A stretch of DNA of 64,000 nt from Actinomyces johnsonii (GTDB lineage Bacteria; Actinomycetota; Actinomycetes; Actinomycetales; Actinomycetaceae), in NCBI RefSeq assembly GCF_006546835.1, contig NZ_VICB01000005.1:1-64000 (forward strand), given 5' to 3'. Positions 52,445 through 61,989 of this stretch are shown in pieces. Position numbers and translations under genes: made by a program. The notes beneath the pieces are model-generated. The model saw only the letters and a program-made list of their open reading frames with translations. It was not told where the DNA came from and searched no databases. The stretch's first letter is position 1. Each line of letters starts with the position of its first letter.

Positions 52445-53446
52445 GTGTCAGACCACATCACCACTACCGCTGAAGGCTCCTACCCCACCAACCGTTCCGG
52501 CCGTCCCTCCAAGGTCGCCGTCATCGGCGCCGGGGCCGTCGGCTCCACCCTCGCCTACGCCTGCGTGACCAAGGGCGTTGCCCGCGAGGTCGTTCTGCAG
52601 GACATCGTCAAGGAGAAGGTCGAGGCCGAGGCCCTCGACATCGCCCAGGGAATCCAGTTCACTTCCGCCGGCTCCGTCTCGGGCTCCGACGACCCCGAGA
52701 TCTGCCGCGATGCGGACGTCATCGCCATCACCGCAGGCGCCAAGCAGAAGCCCGGCCAGTCCCGCCTCGAGCTCGCCGGCGCCACCGTCGGCATCATGGA
52801 GAAGATCCTCCCCAAGCTCGTGGAGGTGGCCCCCAACGCCATCTTCGTCCTCGTGGCGAACCCGGTGGATGTGGTGACCTACTGCGCCAAGAAGATCACC
52901 GGCCTGCCCGAGAACCAGGTCTTCGGCTCCGGCACCGTTCTGGACACGGCCCGGATGCGTTACCTCATCTCCCTGGAGACTGGAACGGCCGTCCAGAACA
53001 TCCACGGCTACATCGCCGGCGAGCATGGCGACTCCGAGGTGCCCCTGTGGTCCTCCACCGAGATCGGCGGCGTGCCGATCACCCAGTGGGGCACCACCCT
53101 CGACGGCGGCGTGTTCGACGAGGCCAAGCGCGAGCGCATCGCCCACGACGTCGTTCGCTCCGCCTACCGCATCATCGAGGGCAAGGGCGCGACCAACTAC
53201 GCGGTCGGCCTGGCCGTCCAGCGCATCATCGGCGCCGTCCTCAACGACGAGCAGCGGGTGCTCACTATCTCCCCGCTGCTGGACAACTGGCACGGCATCT
53301 CCGACGTGTGCATGGCCGTCCCCACGATCGTGGGCCGCGAGGGCGCCGGGCGCCGTCTCGAGCTGCCCCTGACCGGGAACGAGAAGGAGCGCCTGACCGC
53401 CTCCGCCGACCACCTGCGCGAGGTCGCTCGCGGTCTGGGCTACTGA
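52445..53446 (+). CDS. ldh: L-lactate dehydrogenase
   Basis: 333 residues. Reduces pyruvate to L-lactate with NADH; VAVIGAGAVGSTLAYA is the Rossmann motif, DTARMRYLI carries the substrate Arg, and GEHGDSEVPLWS the catalytic His. GTG 52445 follows GAGGAGAAGAAC; TAGGAT near 52363 may be the -10 element of a conventional leader. Ends at a strong terminator. Lactate formation fits a fermentative organism. Confidence 0.96.
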   Translation: MSDHITTTAEGSYPTNRSGRPSKVAVIGAGAVGSTLAYACVTKGVAREVVLQDIVKEKVEAEALDIAQGIQFTSAGSVSGSDDPEICRDADVIAITAGAKQKPGQSRLELAGATVGIMEKILPKLVEVAPNAIFVLVANPVDVVTYCAKKITGLPENQVFGSGTVLDTARMRYLISLETGTAVQNIHGYIAGEHGDSEVPLWSSTEIGGVPITQWGTTLDGGVFDEAKRERIAHDVVRSAYRIIEGKGATNYAVGLAVQRIIGAVLNDEQRVLTISPLLDNWHGISDVCMAVPTIVGREGAGRRLELPLTGNEKERLTASADHLREVARGLGY

Positions 53447-53466
53447 GCCGCTGATCCGAGTCGCCG

Positions 53467-53497
53467 AAGGCCCGCCCCGGTCACCGGGGCGGGCCTT
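53467..53497. terminator. Bidirectional terminator between ldh and lexA
   Basis: Perfect 14-bp arms, AAGGCCCGCCCCGG and CCGGGGCGGGCCTT, with a 3-nt loop, between converging genes; the strongest hairpin of this type in the window. Confidence 0.88.
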
Positions 53498-53557
53498 CAG
53501 TCATAGGGCTGCGAGCCCGGCTCGTCTTGAGCGGTCCTCTCAATCAGCTGAGAGCGG

Positions 53558-54373
53558 CTATAGGGAACGCAGTACCGTGACCACCTTGCCCATGATCGTG
53601 GCGTGGTCGCCATCGATCGGGGCGTAGCTGGAGTTGCGGGGGAGTAGCCACTGGTGACCGTCGCGACGGGAGAGCACCTTGACCGTCGCCGAGGCGCCGT
53701 CGACGTCCTCGACCATAGCCGCCACGATCTCGCCATTAGCCGCGTCGGGCTGAGAACGAACCACCACCCAGTCGCCGTCGCAGATGGCGGCCTCGATCAT
53801 CGAGTCCCCGTGCACCTCCAGCATGAAGAGCTCGCCCTCACCGGTCAGACGGCGGGGCAGAGCCATAACGTCGCTCACGTCCTGCTCCGCCAGGATCGGG
53901 GTTCCAGCGGCGATCCGTCCCACCAGCGGCACGGCGACCGCGTCCCCATCCTCGATACCCGGGATACGCGGGATGCGAGGGAATTCGAGCGGGGCGGTCC
54001 GGGCTGAGCCGACGGGCGCGTCTGCGTGGGCGCCGGCGCCGCGGACGGCGGCGATGACCTCCATCGCCCGCGGGCGCTTGGGATCCCGACGTATCAGCCC
54101 CAGGCGCTCGAGCTTGTCCAACTGGTGCTTGACGGAGGAGGGACTGGTCAGACCCACCTGCTCGCCGATCTCCCGCAGCGAGGGCGGGTAGCCGTGGGCG
54201 GCGACGGCCTCACGGACCGCCTCATAGACCGCCCGGGCGCGCCTGTCGAGACCGTCGATGGTCTCGGCGACGGTGTCTGCGACCGCGCTCGTGTCGGTGA
54301 CTGCTTCGGAGACGTCTGCGCCGGTGCGCAGGGCCGACGCCGGTGAGGTGCCCCGGTCTGCTGTGGTGCTCAT
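53558..54373 (-). CDS. lexA: LexA repressor
   Basis: 271 residues. The N-terminal winged helix ([20 protein letters not shown]) binds SOS boxes; the C-terminal peptidase has the cleavage site Ala156-Gly157 in RIAAGTPI, nucleophile Ser191 in GDSM and Lys232. An unconserved 40-residue N-terminal extension precedes the helix-turn-helix. ATG 54373 is used; the longer frame to 54502 would run through the promoter. Autoregulation is indicated by LexA boxes upstream. Divergent from a LysM gene. Confidence 0.97.
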   Translation of the reverse strand: MSTTADRGTSPASALRTGADVSEAVTDTSAVADTVAETIDGLDRRARAVYEAVREAVAAHGYPPSLREIGEQVGLTSPSSVKHQLDKLERLGLIRRDPKRPRAMEVIAAVRGAGAHADAPVGSARTAPLEFPRIPRIPGIEDGDAVAVPLVGRIAAGTPILAEQDVSDVMALPRRLTGEGELFMLEVHGDSMIEAAICDGDWVVVRSQPDAANGEIVAAMVEDVDGASATVKVLSRRDGHQWLLPRNSSYAPIDGDHATIMGKVVTVLRSL

Positions 54374-54467
54374 GGTTCTGGCCCTCTCTACCGGACGGCC
54401 CTCGGGCCCGCAGGCGTCAAGGGCGCGGAATAGATGTCGGTGGTCCGTGATCGTCTTGGATGCGACA

Positions 54468-54496
54468 AGCCTAACGTCAAGACGACCACGCTTCAA
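54468..54496 (-). promoter_or_regulatory. Predicted lexA promoter
   Basis: Minus strand: -35 TTGAAG (54496-54491), 17-nt spacer, -10 TAGGCT (54473-54468), about 95 nt before the lexA ATG. Confidence 0.55.
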
Positions 54497-54508
54497 ACAC
54501 ACGTTCGA
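54493..54508. promoter_or_regulatory. Imperfect LexA box over the lexA -35
   Basis: On the minus strand GAAC-GTGT-GTTT with arms TTCGAAC/GTTTGAA, one base off the GAAC-N4-GTTC consensus, overlapping the lexA -35 element. Confidence 0.55.
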
Positions 54509-54548
54509 AGAAGTACTGGACGTGTCGCTCCTTCCGGCGTTAGTGTAT

Positions 54549-54562
54549 CGAACAAGCGTTCG
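54549..54562. promoter_or_regulatory. LexA (SOS) box 1 of the LysM gene
   Basis: GAAC-AAGC-GTTC at 54550-54561 with flanking C/G, immediately downstream of TAGTGT (54541-54546), a possible -10. Confidence 0.88.
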
Positions 54563-54563
54563 T

Positions 54564-54577
54564 CGAACATGCGTTCA
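54564..54577. promoter_or_regulatory. LexA (SOS) box 2 of the LysM gene
   Basis: GAAC-ATGC-GTTC at 54565-54576, centred 15 bp from box 1 and directly before the AGGAGG ribosome-binding site (54577-54582). Confidence 0.88.
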
Positions 54578-54587
54578 GGAGGTAGTT

Positions 54588-55322
54588 ATGAGCGCCATCG
54601 CCATCCCGCCCTCGCCCCGCCCGGCGTCTCGGGTTCGGACTCGTGGGGGCGTCACCGGACATCTCGGTGGGCGAGCCGTTGCGCGGGCCTCCTCCCGACC
54701 TCGGCTCCTGCTGGTGACCGACGACTTCGTTCCCATGGCCCCGACGCATGGTGCGGCTGATGACGCGACCCGCCGTCCCATGGCGGCGCCCGCCACCGAC
54801 TCGACGGAGCTGCCGATGCGGCGTCCCTCCGCACCGGTGGCCCTGCGCGGTCGCCGGCAGGAGCTGGAGAGACTCGCTCCTGAGCACCCGGCGGTGCGGG
54901 CCGCCAGGCGACGCGACCGGGCTCAGCGCGACCGTGGCCGGCAGGCTGTCCGGCAGGACGCGGCCGCTCCGTCTGGGAACCGGCAGGATCGGCAGGGGCG
55001 GACGATCCGTTTCCAGACGGAGCCGCGTTTCCTTCGCCGCGGCTCCCTCGCCGTTATCGCGGCGATCGCGCTCGCCTGCTGCGGATTCGCACTCGGCGGT
55101 CTTGCGGGTCTAGCCTCCCCGACCTCCGCGGCCGCTCAACCGCCGGTGGGGGCGGCCGCCACCGTGACCACCGTGGTCCGTCCCGGTCAGTCCCTGTGGG
55201 AGATTGCAGCGGCGAGCGGGACCACGGACGTCTCGGCGACCGTGGCGCGCATCGTCGAGCTCAACGACCTTCAGAGCACCACCGTCCGCGCCGGGCAGAG
55301 CCTTGAAGTCCCAGTCTCCTGA
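54588..55322 (+). CDS. SOS-controlled LysM membrane protein, probable division inhibitor
   Basis: 244 residues. A long Arg/Pro/Ala-rich cytoplasmic part (1-150), one membrane segment (about 153-176, [20 protein letters not shown]) and an extracytoplasmic LysM domain (about 194-243: [16 protein letters not shown] and [17 protein letters not shown]). Topology, position next to lexA and two LexA boxes match the YneA/DivS class of SOS division inhibitors, though its N-terminal part is much longer. ATG 54588 follows AGGAGG. Inhibitor role is inference from context. Confidence 0.85.
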   Translation: MSAIAIPPSPRPASRVRTRGGVTGHLGGRAVARASSRPRLLLVTDDFVPMAPTHGAADDATRRPMAAPATDSTELPMRRPSAPVALRGRRQELERLAPEHPAVRAARRRDRAQRDRGRQAVRQDAAAPSGNRQDRQGRTIRFQTEPRFLRRGSLAVIAAIALACCGFALGGLAGLASPTSAAAQPPVGAAATVTTVVRPGQSLWEIAAASGTTDVSATVARIVELNDLQSTTVRAGQSLEVPVS

Positions 55323-55429
55323 GGACCTGTGCACGGATTTCACTGCGAGGCGGGCTTGCGGGGCGGTCCGCCCGACGTTTAGTCTCCGATGGACCGACAG
55401 GTAATCCATTGAGATCGGAGGACGGAGGC

Positions 55430-55885
55430 GTGCACTGCCCCTTCTGCCGTCATGACGGCTCACGCGTCGTCGACTCCCGGACCGCGGAGGACGGCACTTC
55501 GATCCGTCGCCGTCGTGAGTGCCAGCAGTGCGGGCGCCGCTTTACCACCCTGGAGACCGCCAGCCTGTCGGTCCGCAAACGCTCCGGCGTCGTTGAGCCC
55601 TTCAGTCGGGACAAGGTGATGGTCGGGGTCAGGCGCGCCTGTCAGGGGCGGCCCGTTTCCGACGACCAGCTCGCGCTCCTCGCCCACAAGGTCGAGGAGG
55701 CCATACGCGCGGGCGGCCAGGCCCTCGTGGACTCCCACGACGTCGGTCTGGCGATCCTCGGCCCCCTGCGCAATCTCGACCAGATCGCCTACCTGCGCTT
55801 CGCCTCGGTCTACTCCTCCTTCGACTCCCTGGAGGACTTCGAGAACGCCATCGCCGAGCTGCGCCGCGCCGAAGTTGTCTCCTAG
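55430..55885 (+). CDS. nrdR: Transcriptional repressor NrdR
   Basis: 151 residues. Represses ribonucleotide reductase genes according to ATP/dATP. The zinc ribbon has Cys3 and Cys6 (HCPFC) and Cys31 and Cys34 (CQQC); the ATP-cone follows ([18 protein letters not shown]). GTG 55430 chosen over 55409 because the family begins with M-x-C-P-x-C. No nrd genes are in the window. Confidence 0.96.
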   Translation: MHCPFCRHDGSRVVDSRTAEDGTSIRRRRECQQCGRRFTTLETASLSVRKRSGVVEPFSRDKVMVGVRRACQGRPVSDDQLALLAHKVEEAIRAGGQALVDSHDVGLAILGPLRNLDQIAYLRFASVYSSFDSLEDFENAIAELRRAEVVS

Positions 55886-55947
55886 CGTCAGACGCGTCCC
55901 CGCTGCGGCGGGATCCTGCGAGGAAGAGGCGTGGCAGACTGGAGAGC

Positions 55948-57093
55948 ATGCGCGTCCTCATCGTCTCCGACTGCTACGCGCCGCGACTGGGCGGCATCGA
56001 GACCCAGGTGCGGGACCTCGCCCGCAACCTAAGGATGGCCGGTCACGAGCCCGCCGTCGTCACTGCGACGCCGGTCGGCGACCGGCGCGGCCGCAGCGTC
56101 GAGCGGGGCGACGGCTTCCCGGTCTACCGCACCACCGTGCACCTGCCTAGCGAGTTGCCCGTTCACCCGCGAGCCCGGCGCGAGCTGGACGACCTCATGT
56201 CCCGGCTGCGCCCCGACGTCGTCCACGCCCATGTCGGCATCGTCTCCCCCTTCGCCTGGTCCGGTATCGCCGCCGCCCAGAGGGCGGGACTCCCGTTGTC
56301 CCTCACCTTCCATTGCGTGCTGGGGCCCTGGGCGCCGATGGCCGGGGCGCTGGGCCCCATCAGCCCGGTGCGGCTGTGGCAGCGCGGCGGCGCCGACCTG
56401 ACGGCCGTGTCCTCCATGCTCGCCGCCGAGGTGCGGCGCGCCGGTGCCCGCGAGCCGGTGACCGTCCTGCCCAATGGCATCACCATCGACGACTGGCGTC
56501 TGGAGCGCCCCGGACCCGAAGGGCGCAGGCCCCGCCGGCCGGTCACGGTGGTCGCCTCCCTGCGATGGATCGAGCGCAAGCGCCCCCTGCAGGTCGTGCG
56601 CGCCTTCGCCCATGCGGTCAGGGACACCCCGGGATGCGACGCCGTCCTCAAGATTTACGGGGACGGCCCGCTGCGCGACAGGCTCGCCCAGGAAGTCGCC
56701 GACTCCGGCCTGGCCGACCGCATCACCCTCGTGGGGCGCGTTGAGCGCAGTGAGCTCGCCCGGGCCTTCACTTGCGCCGACATTTACCTGCAGACCTCGC
56801 CCGCGGACTCCTTCGGCATCTCCACCCTCGAGGCCCGCAGCGCGGGACTGGCGGTGATCGCCCTGCGCTCCAGCGGGGTCAGCGACTTCGTCACCGATGG
56901 CGTCGACGGTCTCCTAGCCGACGACGACGCCGGCCTGGCTCGCGAACTCGCGGCGCTTCTGGGTGACGACGAGCTGCTCGAACGCATCAAGGAACACAAC
57001 TACGAGGTCGACCCGCTTCCCGAGTGGGGCACGGTGGTCCAGATGAACGTGGAAGCCTACCGGCGCGCCATCGATCTGAGGAGCGCGCGCTAG
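55948..57093 (+). CDS. Glycosyltransferase family 4 protein
   Basis: 381 residues, GT-B fold. The N-terminus YAPRLGGIETQVRDLA and the C-terminal nucleotide-sugar site SPADSFGISTLEARSAGL are characteristic of GT4. Probable role in a cell-envelope glycolipid or glycan; substrate unknown. A CAGACT element 7 nt before ATG 55948 may be a leaderless -10. Converges on ndgR. Confidence 0.88.
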   Translation: MRVLIVSDCYAPRLGGIETQVRDLARNLRMAGHEPAVVTATPVGDRRGRSVERGDGFPVYRTTVHLPSELPVHPRARRELDDLMSRLRPDVVHAHVGIVSPFAWSGIAAAQRAGLPLSLTFHCVLGPWAPMAGALGPISPVRLWQRGGADLTAVSSMLAAEVRRAGAREPVTVLPNGITIDDWRLERPGPEGRRPRRPVTVVASLRWIERKRPLQVVRAFAHAVRDTPGCDAVLKIYGDGPLRDRLAQEVADSGLADRITLVGRVERSELARAFTCADIYLQTSPADSFGISTLEARSAGLAVIALRSSGVSDFVTDGVDGLLADDDAGLARELAALLGDDELLERIKEHNYEVDPLPEWGTVVQMNVEAYRRAIDLRSAR

Positions 57094-57142
57094 CCGCGGT
57101 CGAGGCCTGAGAGACTCCGGGTCGGGAAGTGCCGGGAGGCCT

Positions 57143-57880
57143 TCAGCCGATGCTGGCGTCGCTGAGCACCTCGGACAGGCGGCGCGCCGCCGCCATGACC
57201 ACATGGCCGTGGACACGGCCGGGCTGGCGGCCCATCCGCTCGATGGGCCCGGAGATCGAGATGGCGGCGACGACCTTGCCCCCCGGCCCGCGCACCGGCG
57301 CCGAGACCGAGGCGACCCCGGGCTCGCGCTCTCCGACCGACTGGGCCCATCCCCGGCGTCGGACCGCCGAGAGCATGGTGGCGGTGAAACGGGCGCCCAC
57401 CAGGCCACGGTGCAGGCGGTCGGGCTCCTCCCATGCGAGCAGCACCTGAGCCGCGGAGCCGCCCTGCATGGACATGGTCGCGCCCACGGGGATGGAGTCG
57501 CGCAGCCCGATGGGGCGCTCGGCGTTGGCCACGCAGATGCGCACGTCGCCCTGACGGCGGTAGAGCTGGGCGGACTCGTGGGTCTTATCGCGTAAGGCCG
57601 CCAGCACCGGCCCGGCCGCGGCCAGGAGATGGTCCTCGCCCGCGGCACTGGCCAGCTCGGTGAGCCTGGGGCCCAGGATGAAGCGGCCCTGGGAGTCACG
57701 GGTGACCAGGCGGTGGAACTCCAGGGCGACCGCAATGCGGTGTGCCGTGGGGCGGGCCAGATGAGTGGCGGACACGAGCTGGGCCAGAGTCGCCGGGCCC
57801 GACTCCAGCGCACTCATCACCATGGCCGCCTTGTCAATGACACCGACGCCGCTGCTGTCGTTCTCAAAGGAACTGTCCAT
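57143..57880 (-). CDS. ndgR: IclR-family regulator, NdgR-like
   Basis: About 245 residues: N-terminal winged helix (ATLAQLVSATHLARPTAHR) and IclR effector domain (SMQGGSAAQVLLAW, VASVSAPVRGPGGKVVAAI). In Streptomyces and Corynebacterium the orthologue (NdgR/LtbR) lies upstream of leuCD and controls leucine genes, exactly the arrangement here. ATG 57880 is preferred over an upstream in-frame codon at 57943, which would overlap the operator region. Effector probably an amino acid or leucine precursor. Confidence 0.9.
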   Translation of the reverse strand: MDSSFENDSSGVGVIDKAAMVMSALESGPATLAQLVSATHLARPTAHRIAVALEFHRLVTRDSQGRFILGPRLTELASAAGEDHLLAAAGPVLAALRDKTHESAQLYRRQGDVRICVANAERPIGLRDSIPVGATMSMQGGSAAQVLLAWEEPDRLHRGLVGARFTATMLSAVRRRGWAQSVGEREPGVASVSAPVRGPGGKVVAAISISGPIERMGRQPGRVHGHVVMAAARRLSEVLSDASIG

Positions 57881-57894
57881 AATCTGATACTGGC

Positions 57895-57917
57895 ATTTCA
57901 AGGTGTGAGATTTCAAG
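57895..57917. promoter_or_regulatory. Direct repeats in the ndgR-leuC intergenic region
   Basis: ATTTCAAG at 57895-57902 and again at 57910-57917, 15 bp apart, so on the same face of the helix. Located 15 nt upstream of the ndgR start, a likely autoregulatory site. Confidence 0.45.
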
Positions 57918-58054
57918 TTAGGGTCGTCTCCGGAAAGCGGCACTGTGTCAGCATCTTGGGGTCCGGGTGGGAGACTGCGACTCCGGGCGCGGCGCGGCCG
58001 CCTCTCGTGGTCTGCGCGGAGTCTCGGTGGAGTCTCTGGTTGCTTCCCGCGCCC

Positions 58055-58068
58055 TTCGCGACCGCGAA
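58055..58068. promoter_or_regulatory. Palindrome before leuC
   Basis: TTCGCG-AC-CGCGAA, ending 26 nt before the leuC ATG. Operator or mRNA hairpin. Confidence 0.4.
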
Positions 58069-58094
58069 CAGCTGTTTCTGAGAGGATGAAGTCG

Positions 58095-59621
58095 ATGGGA
58101 ATGACTCTCGCCGAGAAGGTCTGGCGCGATCATGTGGTGTCCAAGGGCGGCGACGGCGCCCCCGACCTGCTGTACATCGACCTTCATCTGGTTCACGAGG
58201 TCACCAGCCCCCAGGCCTTCGAGGGGCTGCGCCTGGCGGGGCGCAGAGTCCGGCGCACCGACCTGACCATCGCCACCGAGGACCACAACACCCCCACCCT
58301 GGATATCGATCTGCCGATCGCCGATGTCACCAGCCGGGCGCAGATCGAGACGCTGCGCGCCAACTGCGCCGAGTTCGGGGTGCGTCTGCACTCCTTGGGG
58401 GACGCCGACCAGGGGATCGTCCACGCCGTCGGCCCCCAGCTGGGCCTGACCCAGCCCGGCATGACCGTGGTGTGCGGTGACTCCCACACCTCCACTCACG
58501 GTGCCTTCGGGGCGCTCGCCTTCGGGATCGGCACCTCCCAGGTCGAGCATGTCCTGGCCACCCAGACTCTGCCGATCGCCCCCTTCAAGACGATGAGCGT
58601 GACCATCGATGGCGATCTGCCCTCGGGCAGCGGTGCCAAGGACATCATCCTGGCCATCATCGCCAAGATCGGGACCAATGGGGCCCAGGGCCACGTCATC
58701 GAGTACCGCGGCCGCGCCATCGAGCAGCTCTCGATGGAGGCCCGCATGACGATCTGCAACATGAGTATCGAGGGCGGGGCCCGGGCCGGCATGATCGCCC
58801 CGGACCAGACCACCTTCGACTACCTCAAGGACCGTCCCCATGCGCCCGTCGGCGAGGATTGGGACGCGGCCGTCGAGTACTGGTCCAGTCTGCGCACCGA
58901 CTCCGACGCCGTCTTCGACACCGAGGTGGTCCTCGAGGCCAAGGACATCGAACCCTTCGTCACCTGGGGCACCAACCCCGGCCAGGGCCTGCCGCTGTCC
59001 GCCGCGGTCCCCGATCCCGAGGACATCGCCGACGCCACCGAGCGGCTCGCCGCCGAGCGCGCCCTGGAGTACATGGATCTCGTCCCGGGAACGCCCCTGC
59101 GCGACATCAAGGTCGATACCGTCTTCATCGGCTCGTGCACCAACGGCCGCATCGAGGACTTGCGGGCCGCCGCCGAGGTGGTGCGCGGGCGCAGGAAGGC
59201 CGAGGGACTGCGCATGCTCGTGGTGCCCGCCTCCGCCCGGGTGCGCCTGCAGGCCGAGGCCGAGGGCCTGGATCAGATCTTCAAGAGCTTCGGGGCCGAG
59301 TGGCGCAACGCCGGCTGCTCCATGTGTCTGGCCATGAATCCGGACAAGCTCTCCGCCGGGGAGCGCGCCGCCTCCACCTCCAACCGCAACTTCGAGGGGC
59401 GTCAGGGCAAGGGCGGGCGCACCCACCTCGTCTCGCCCGTCGTGGCCGCCGCCACCGCCGTGCGCGGGACCCTGTCCGCACCGGGAGACCTGCCCCCGCA
59501 CCCCGCCGACTTAGAGGGCGCCGATTGCCGGCCGCTGAGTCCGGGCGACATCCCGGTGGTCGCAGCGGTCCCGTCGGAGGCGCAGCCGGCCTCCACCGTG
59601 CTCCCGGTAACCGTCCTGTAG
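58095..59621 (+). CDS. leuC: 3-isopropylmalate dehydratase large subunit
   Basis: 508 residues, aconitase-type 4Fe-4S enzyme of leucine synthesis. Cluster cysteines lie in [11 protein letters not shown] and [28 protein letters not shown] and [16 protein letters not shown] are conserved active-site segments. Three in-frame ATGs cluster at 58086, 58095 and 58101; 58095 gives a 9-nt spacing from GAGAGG. leuD follows 56 nt later. Confidence 0.96.
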   Translation: MGMTLAEKVWRDHVVSKGGDGAPDLLYIDLHLVHEVTSPQAFEGLRLAGRRVRRTDLTIATEDHNTPTLDIDLPIADVTSRAQIETLRANCAEFGVRLHSLGDADQGIVHAVGPQLGLTQPGMTVVCGDSHTSTHGAFGALAFGIGTSQVEHVLATQTLPIAPFKTMSVTIDGDLPSGSGAKDIILAIIAKIGTNGAQGHVIEYRGRAIEQLSMEARMTICNMSIEGGARAGMIAPDQTTFDYLKDRPHAPVGEDWDAAVEYWSSLRTDSDAVFDTEVVLEAKDIEPFVTWGTNPGQGLPLSAAVPDPEDIADATERLAAERALEYMDLVPGTPLRDIKVDTVFIGSCTNGRIEDLRAAAEVVRGRRKAEGLRMLVVPASARVRLQAEAEGLDQIFKSFGAEWRNAGCSMCLAMNPDKLSAGERAASTSNRNFEGRQGKGGRTHLVSPVVAAATAVRGTLSAPGDLPPHPADLEGADCRPLSPGDIPVVAAVPSEAQPASTVLPVTVL

Positions 59622-59677
59622 CATCCGGGCGCCGCGGAAGAGACGAAGAGATAGAAGGCAAGGAGCTGAAAGAGGCT

Positions 59678-60331
59678 GTGGACAAGTTCATCCGGCACAC
59701 GGGAATCGGCGCTCCGCTGCGGCGCAGCGCCGTCGACACCGACCAGATCATCCCGGCGGTGTATCTCAAGCGCATCACGCGCACGGGCTTCGACGACGCC
59801 CTGTTCGCCTCCTGGCGGGCCGGTGAGCCCGACTTCATCCTCAACCAGGAGGCCTACAAGCGGGCCTCCGTCCTCGTGGCGGGCCCCGACTTCGGCACGG
59901 GCTCCTCGCGCGAGCACGCCGTATGGGCGCTCAAGGACTACGGGTTCAAGGCGGTGCTCGCCCCCCGTTTCGCCGATATCTTCCGCGGAAACGCCGGCAA
60001 GCAGGGGCTCGTGGCCGGGGTCGTGTCCCAGGAGGACTGCGAGCAGCTGTGGAAGATCCTCGAGACCGAGCCGGGCACCGAGGTGACGGTGGATCTGGAG
60101 AACCGCACGGTGGAGGCTGGGTCCTTCCGCTGCATGTTCTCCATCGACGACTACGTGCGTTGGATCCTCATGGAGGGGCTCGACGACATCTCCCTGACCC
60201 TCACCCAGGAGGACGCCATCCGCGCCCACGAGGAGGCCCGCCCCGCCTTCAAACCGCGCACCCTTCCGGCCAAGCACCTGCCCGCCCAGGAGGTCGTCCC
60301 AGCCAGGGCCGCGGACATGCCCCGGCCCTGA
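59678..60331 (+). CDS. leuD: 3-isopropylmalate dehydratase small subunit
   Basis: 217 residues, swivelling domain that completes the LeuC active site. [19 protein letters not shown] and [17 protein letters not shown] are diagnostic. GTG 59678 begins the conserved region; AAGAGG and AAGGAG lie just upstream. A weak hairpin (CCGGG/CCCGG at 60338-60353, then GTTTG) could end the operon. Confidence 0.96.
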   Translation: MDKFIRHTGIGAPLRRSAVDTDQIIPAVYLKRITRTGFDDALFASWRAGEPDFILNQEAYKRASVLVAGPDFGTGSSREHAVWALKDYGFKAVLAPRFADIFRGNAGKQGLVAGVVSQEDCEQLWKILETEPGTEVTVDLENRTVEAGSFRCMFSIDDYVRWILMEGLDDISLTLTQEDAIRAHEEARPAFKPRTLPAKHLPAQEVVPARAADMPRP

Positions 60332-60492
60332 GAATGACCGGGGGCATGCCCGGGTTTGCCCAGGTCGCGGTCGCCTCGTCGAATCTCATCGGATTTTCCA
60401 CGGTGCTATCGCATATTGATCGGGAACTTCTGTGAGTCGAAGGCCACCTGATACGGGGCTGAAAACGGTCCTGGGAGTCCCTCAGGTGCGCT

Positions 60493-60498
60493 TATGCT
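60493..60498 (+). promoter_or_regulatory. Predicted -10 element of murA
   Basis: TATGCT; transcription would begin near 60505, at the foot of the hairpin at 60506-60525. Confidence 0.4.
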
Positions 60499-60505
60499 GG
60501 GACGG

Positions 60506-60525
60506 CCTCGCGCGCCCGCGCGAGG
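60506..60525 (+). promoter_or_regulatory. Perfect hairpin in the murA leader
   Basis: Arms CCTCGCGCG and CGCGCGAGG around CC, 51 nt upstream of the murA start. With the predicted start site it would cap the 5' end of the mRNA. Confidence 0.6.
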
Positions 60526-60576
60526 GTGGGTGCCCGGCCGCGCACGGCACGCCCAGATGACGTCATGGAGGTGCGC

Positions 60577-61899
60577 ATGGTCGACGGTCTGCTCCAGGTC
60601 GAGGGCGGTCGCCCGCTGACTGGTGAGATCACCGTCCGCGGGGCCAAGAATCTGGTCCCCAAGGCGATGGTGGCGGCCCTGCTGGGATCTTCCCCCTCGG
60701 TGCTGCGCAACGTCCCGCTCATTCGCGACGTCGACGTGGTCTCGGGACTGCTGAGCCTGCACGGTGTGAGCATCGACTACGACCAGCGCGAGGGCGTCCT
60801 CCAGCTGGACTCCTCCAAGGTCGAGTCCGCGCACATGGCCGATATCGACGCGCACGCCGGCTCCTCCAGGATCCCGATCCTCTTCTGCGGCCCGCTCCTG
60901 CACCGCTTGGGGGAGGCCTTCATCCCGGACCTGGGCGGGTGCCGCATCGGCGACCGGCCCATCGACTTCCACCTGGAGATCCTGCGCCAGTTCGGCGCCT
61001 CCGTCGACAAGCAGGAGCAGGGCATCCGGCTCACCGCGCCCGACGGCCTCAATGGCACCGTCATCGAGCTGCCTTACCCCTCGGTCGGCGCTACCGAGCA
61101 GACCCTGCTCACCGCCGTGCGCGCCTGTGGGCTGACCGAGCTGCGGGGGGCCGCCGTCGAGCCCGAGATCATGGACCTGGTCGACGTCCTGCAGAAGATG
61201 GGCGCCATCATCTCGGTGGACACCGACCGCACCATCCACGTCGAGGGCGTCGACGAGCTGTGCGGCTACACCCACTCCGCCCTGCCTGACCGCATCGAGG
61301 CAGCCTCCTGGGCCTCGGCCGCCCTGGCCACGCGCGGCGACGTGTTCGTGCGCGGCGCCCACCAGAGCCACATGACCACCTTCCTCAACACCTTCCGCAA
61401 GGTGGGGGGCGCCTTCGACGTCACCGACGAGGGCATTCGCTTCTACCACCCCGGGGGGGACCTGCGTTCGATCGTGGTGGAGACCAACGTCCACCCTGGC
61501 TTCATGACCGACTGGCAGCAGCCCCTCGTCGTGGCCCTCACCCAGGCCCAGGGTCTGTCCATCGTCCACGAGACCGTCTATGAGAACCGCTTCGGATTCA
61601 CCGGTGCGCTTCGCAAGATGGGCGCCACCATCCAGGTCTACCGGGAGTGCCTGGGTGGAACCGAGTGCCGCTTCGGCCAGCGCAACTTCTACCACTCCGC
61701 GGTGGTCTCCGGCCCCACCCCCCTGAGCGGTGCCGACATTGTCGTACCCGACCTGCGCGGCGGCTTCTCCCACCTCATTGCCGCCCTGACCGCCGAGGGC
61801 ACCAGCCGAGTCGAGGGAGTCAACCTCATCGATCGCGGCTACGAGCACTTCATGTCCAAGCTGGAGTCCCTCAACGCCGCCGTCACCCGACTGGCCTGA
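60577..61899 (+). CDS. murA: UDP-N-acetylglucosamine 1-carboxyvinyltransferase
   Basis: 440 residues, first committed step of peptidoglycan synthesis. RGAKNLVPKAM holds the substrate Lys, and GGCRIGDRPIDFH the catalytic Cys122, whose presence predicts fosfomycin reactivity. GLSIVHETVYENRF is typical of the C-terminal part. ATG 60577 has GGAGG 6 nt upstream; upstream in-frame ATGs at 60526 and 60565 do not. Confidence 0.95.
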   Translation: MVDGLLQVEGGRPLTGEITVRGAKNLVPKAMVAALLGSSPSVLRNVPLIRDVDVVSGLLSLHGVSIDYDQREGVLQLDSSKVESAHMADIDAHAGSSRIPILFCGPLLHRLGEAFIPDLGGCRIGDRPIDFHLEILRQFGASVDKQEQGIRLTAPDGLNGTVIELPYPSVGATEQTLLTAVRACGLTELRGAAVEPEIMDLVDVLQKMGAIISVDTDRTIHVEGVDELCGYTHSALPDRIEAASWASAALATRGDVFVRGAHQSHMTTFLNTFRKVGGAFDVTDEGIRFYHPGGDLRSIVVETNVHPGFMTDWQQPLVVALTQAQGLSIVHETVYENRFGFTGALRKMGATIQVYRECLGGTECRFGQRNFYHSAVVSGPTPLSGADIVVPDLRGGFSHLIAALTAEGTSRVEGVNLIDRGYEHFMSKLESLNAAVTRLA

Positions 61900-61977
61900 T
61901 CGCGCACGGCCGCACCGGCCGGTCATCGGTATGGCGGAGCCGGGGCCCGGGGGATCTCGCTCGGCCCCCTGAGCGGA

Positions 61978-61983
61978 TAGAGT
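61978..61983 (+). promoter_or_regulatory. Predicted -10 element of plsC
   Basis: TAGAGT, 6 nt before GTG 61990; leaderless arrangement. Confidence 0.45.
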
Positions 61984-61989
61984 TCACCC

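Noticed and set aside
57918-58094. Leucine attenuator with a Leu-rich leader peptide before leuC
   Set aside because: The frames here have scattered Leu codons but no run of Leu codons followed by a terminator.
57948-59501. 517-codon antisense frame over leuC
   Set aside because: Same shadow pattern; leuC on the plus strand is certain.
60406-61926. 506-codon antisense frame over murA
   Set aside because: Overlaps a certain gene, no recognisable domain, shadow composition.
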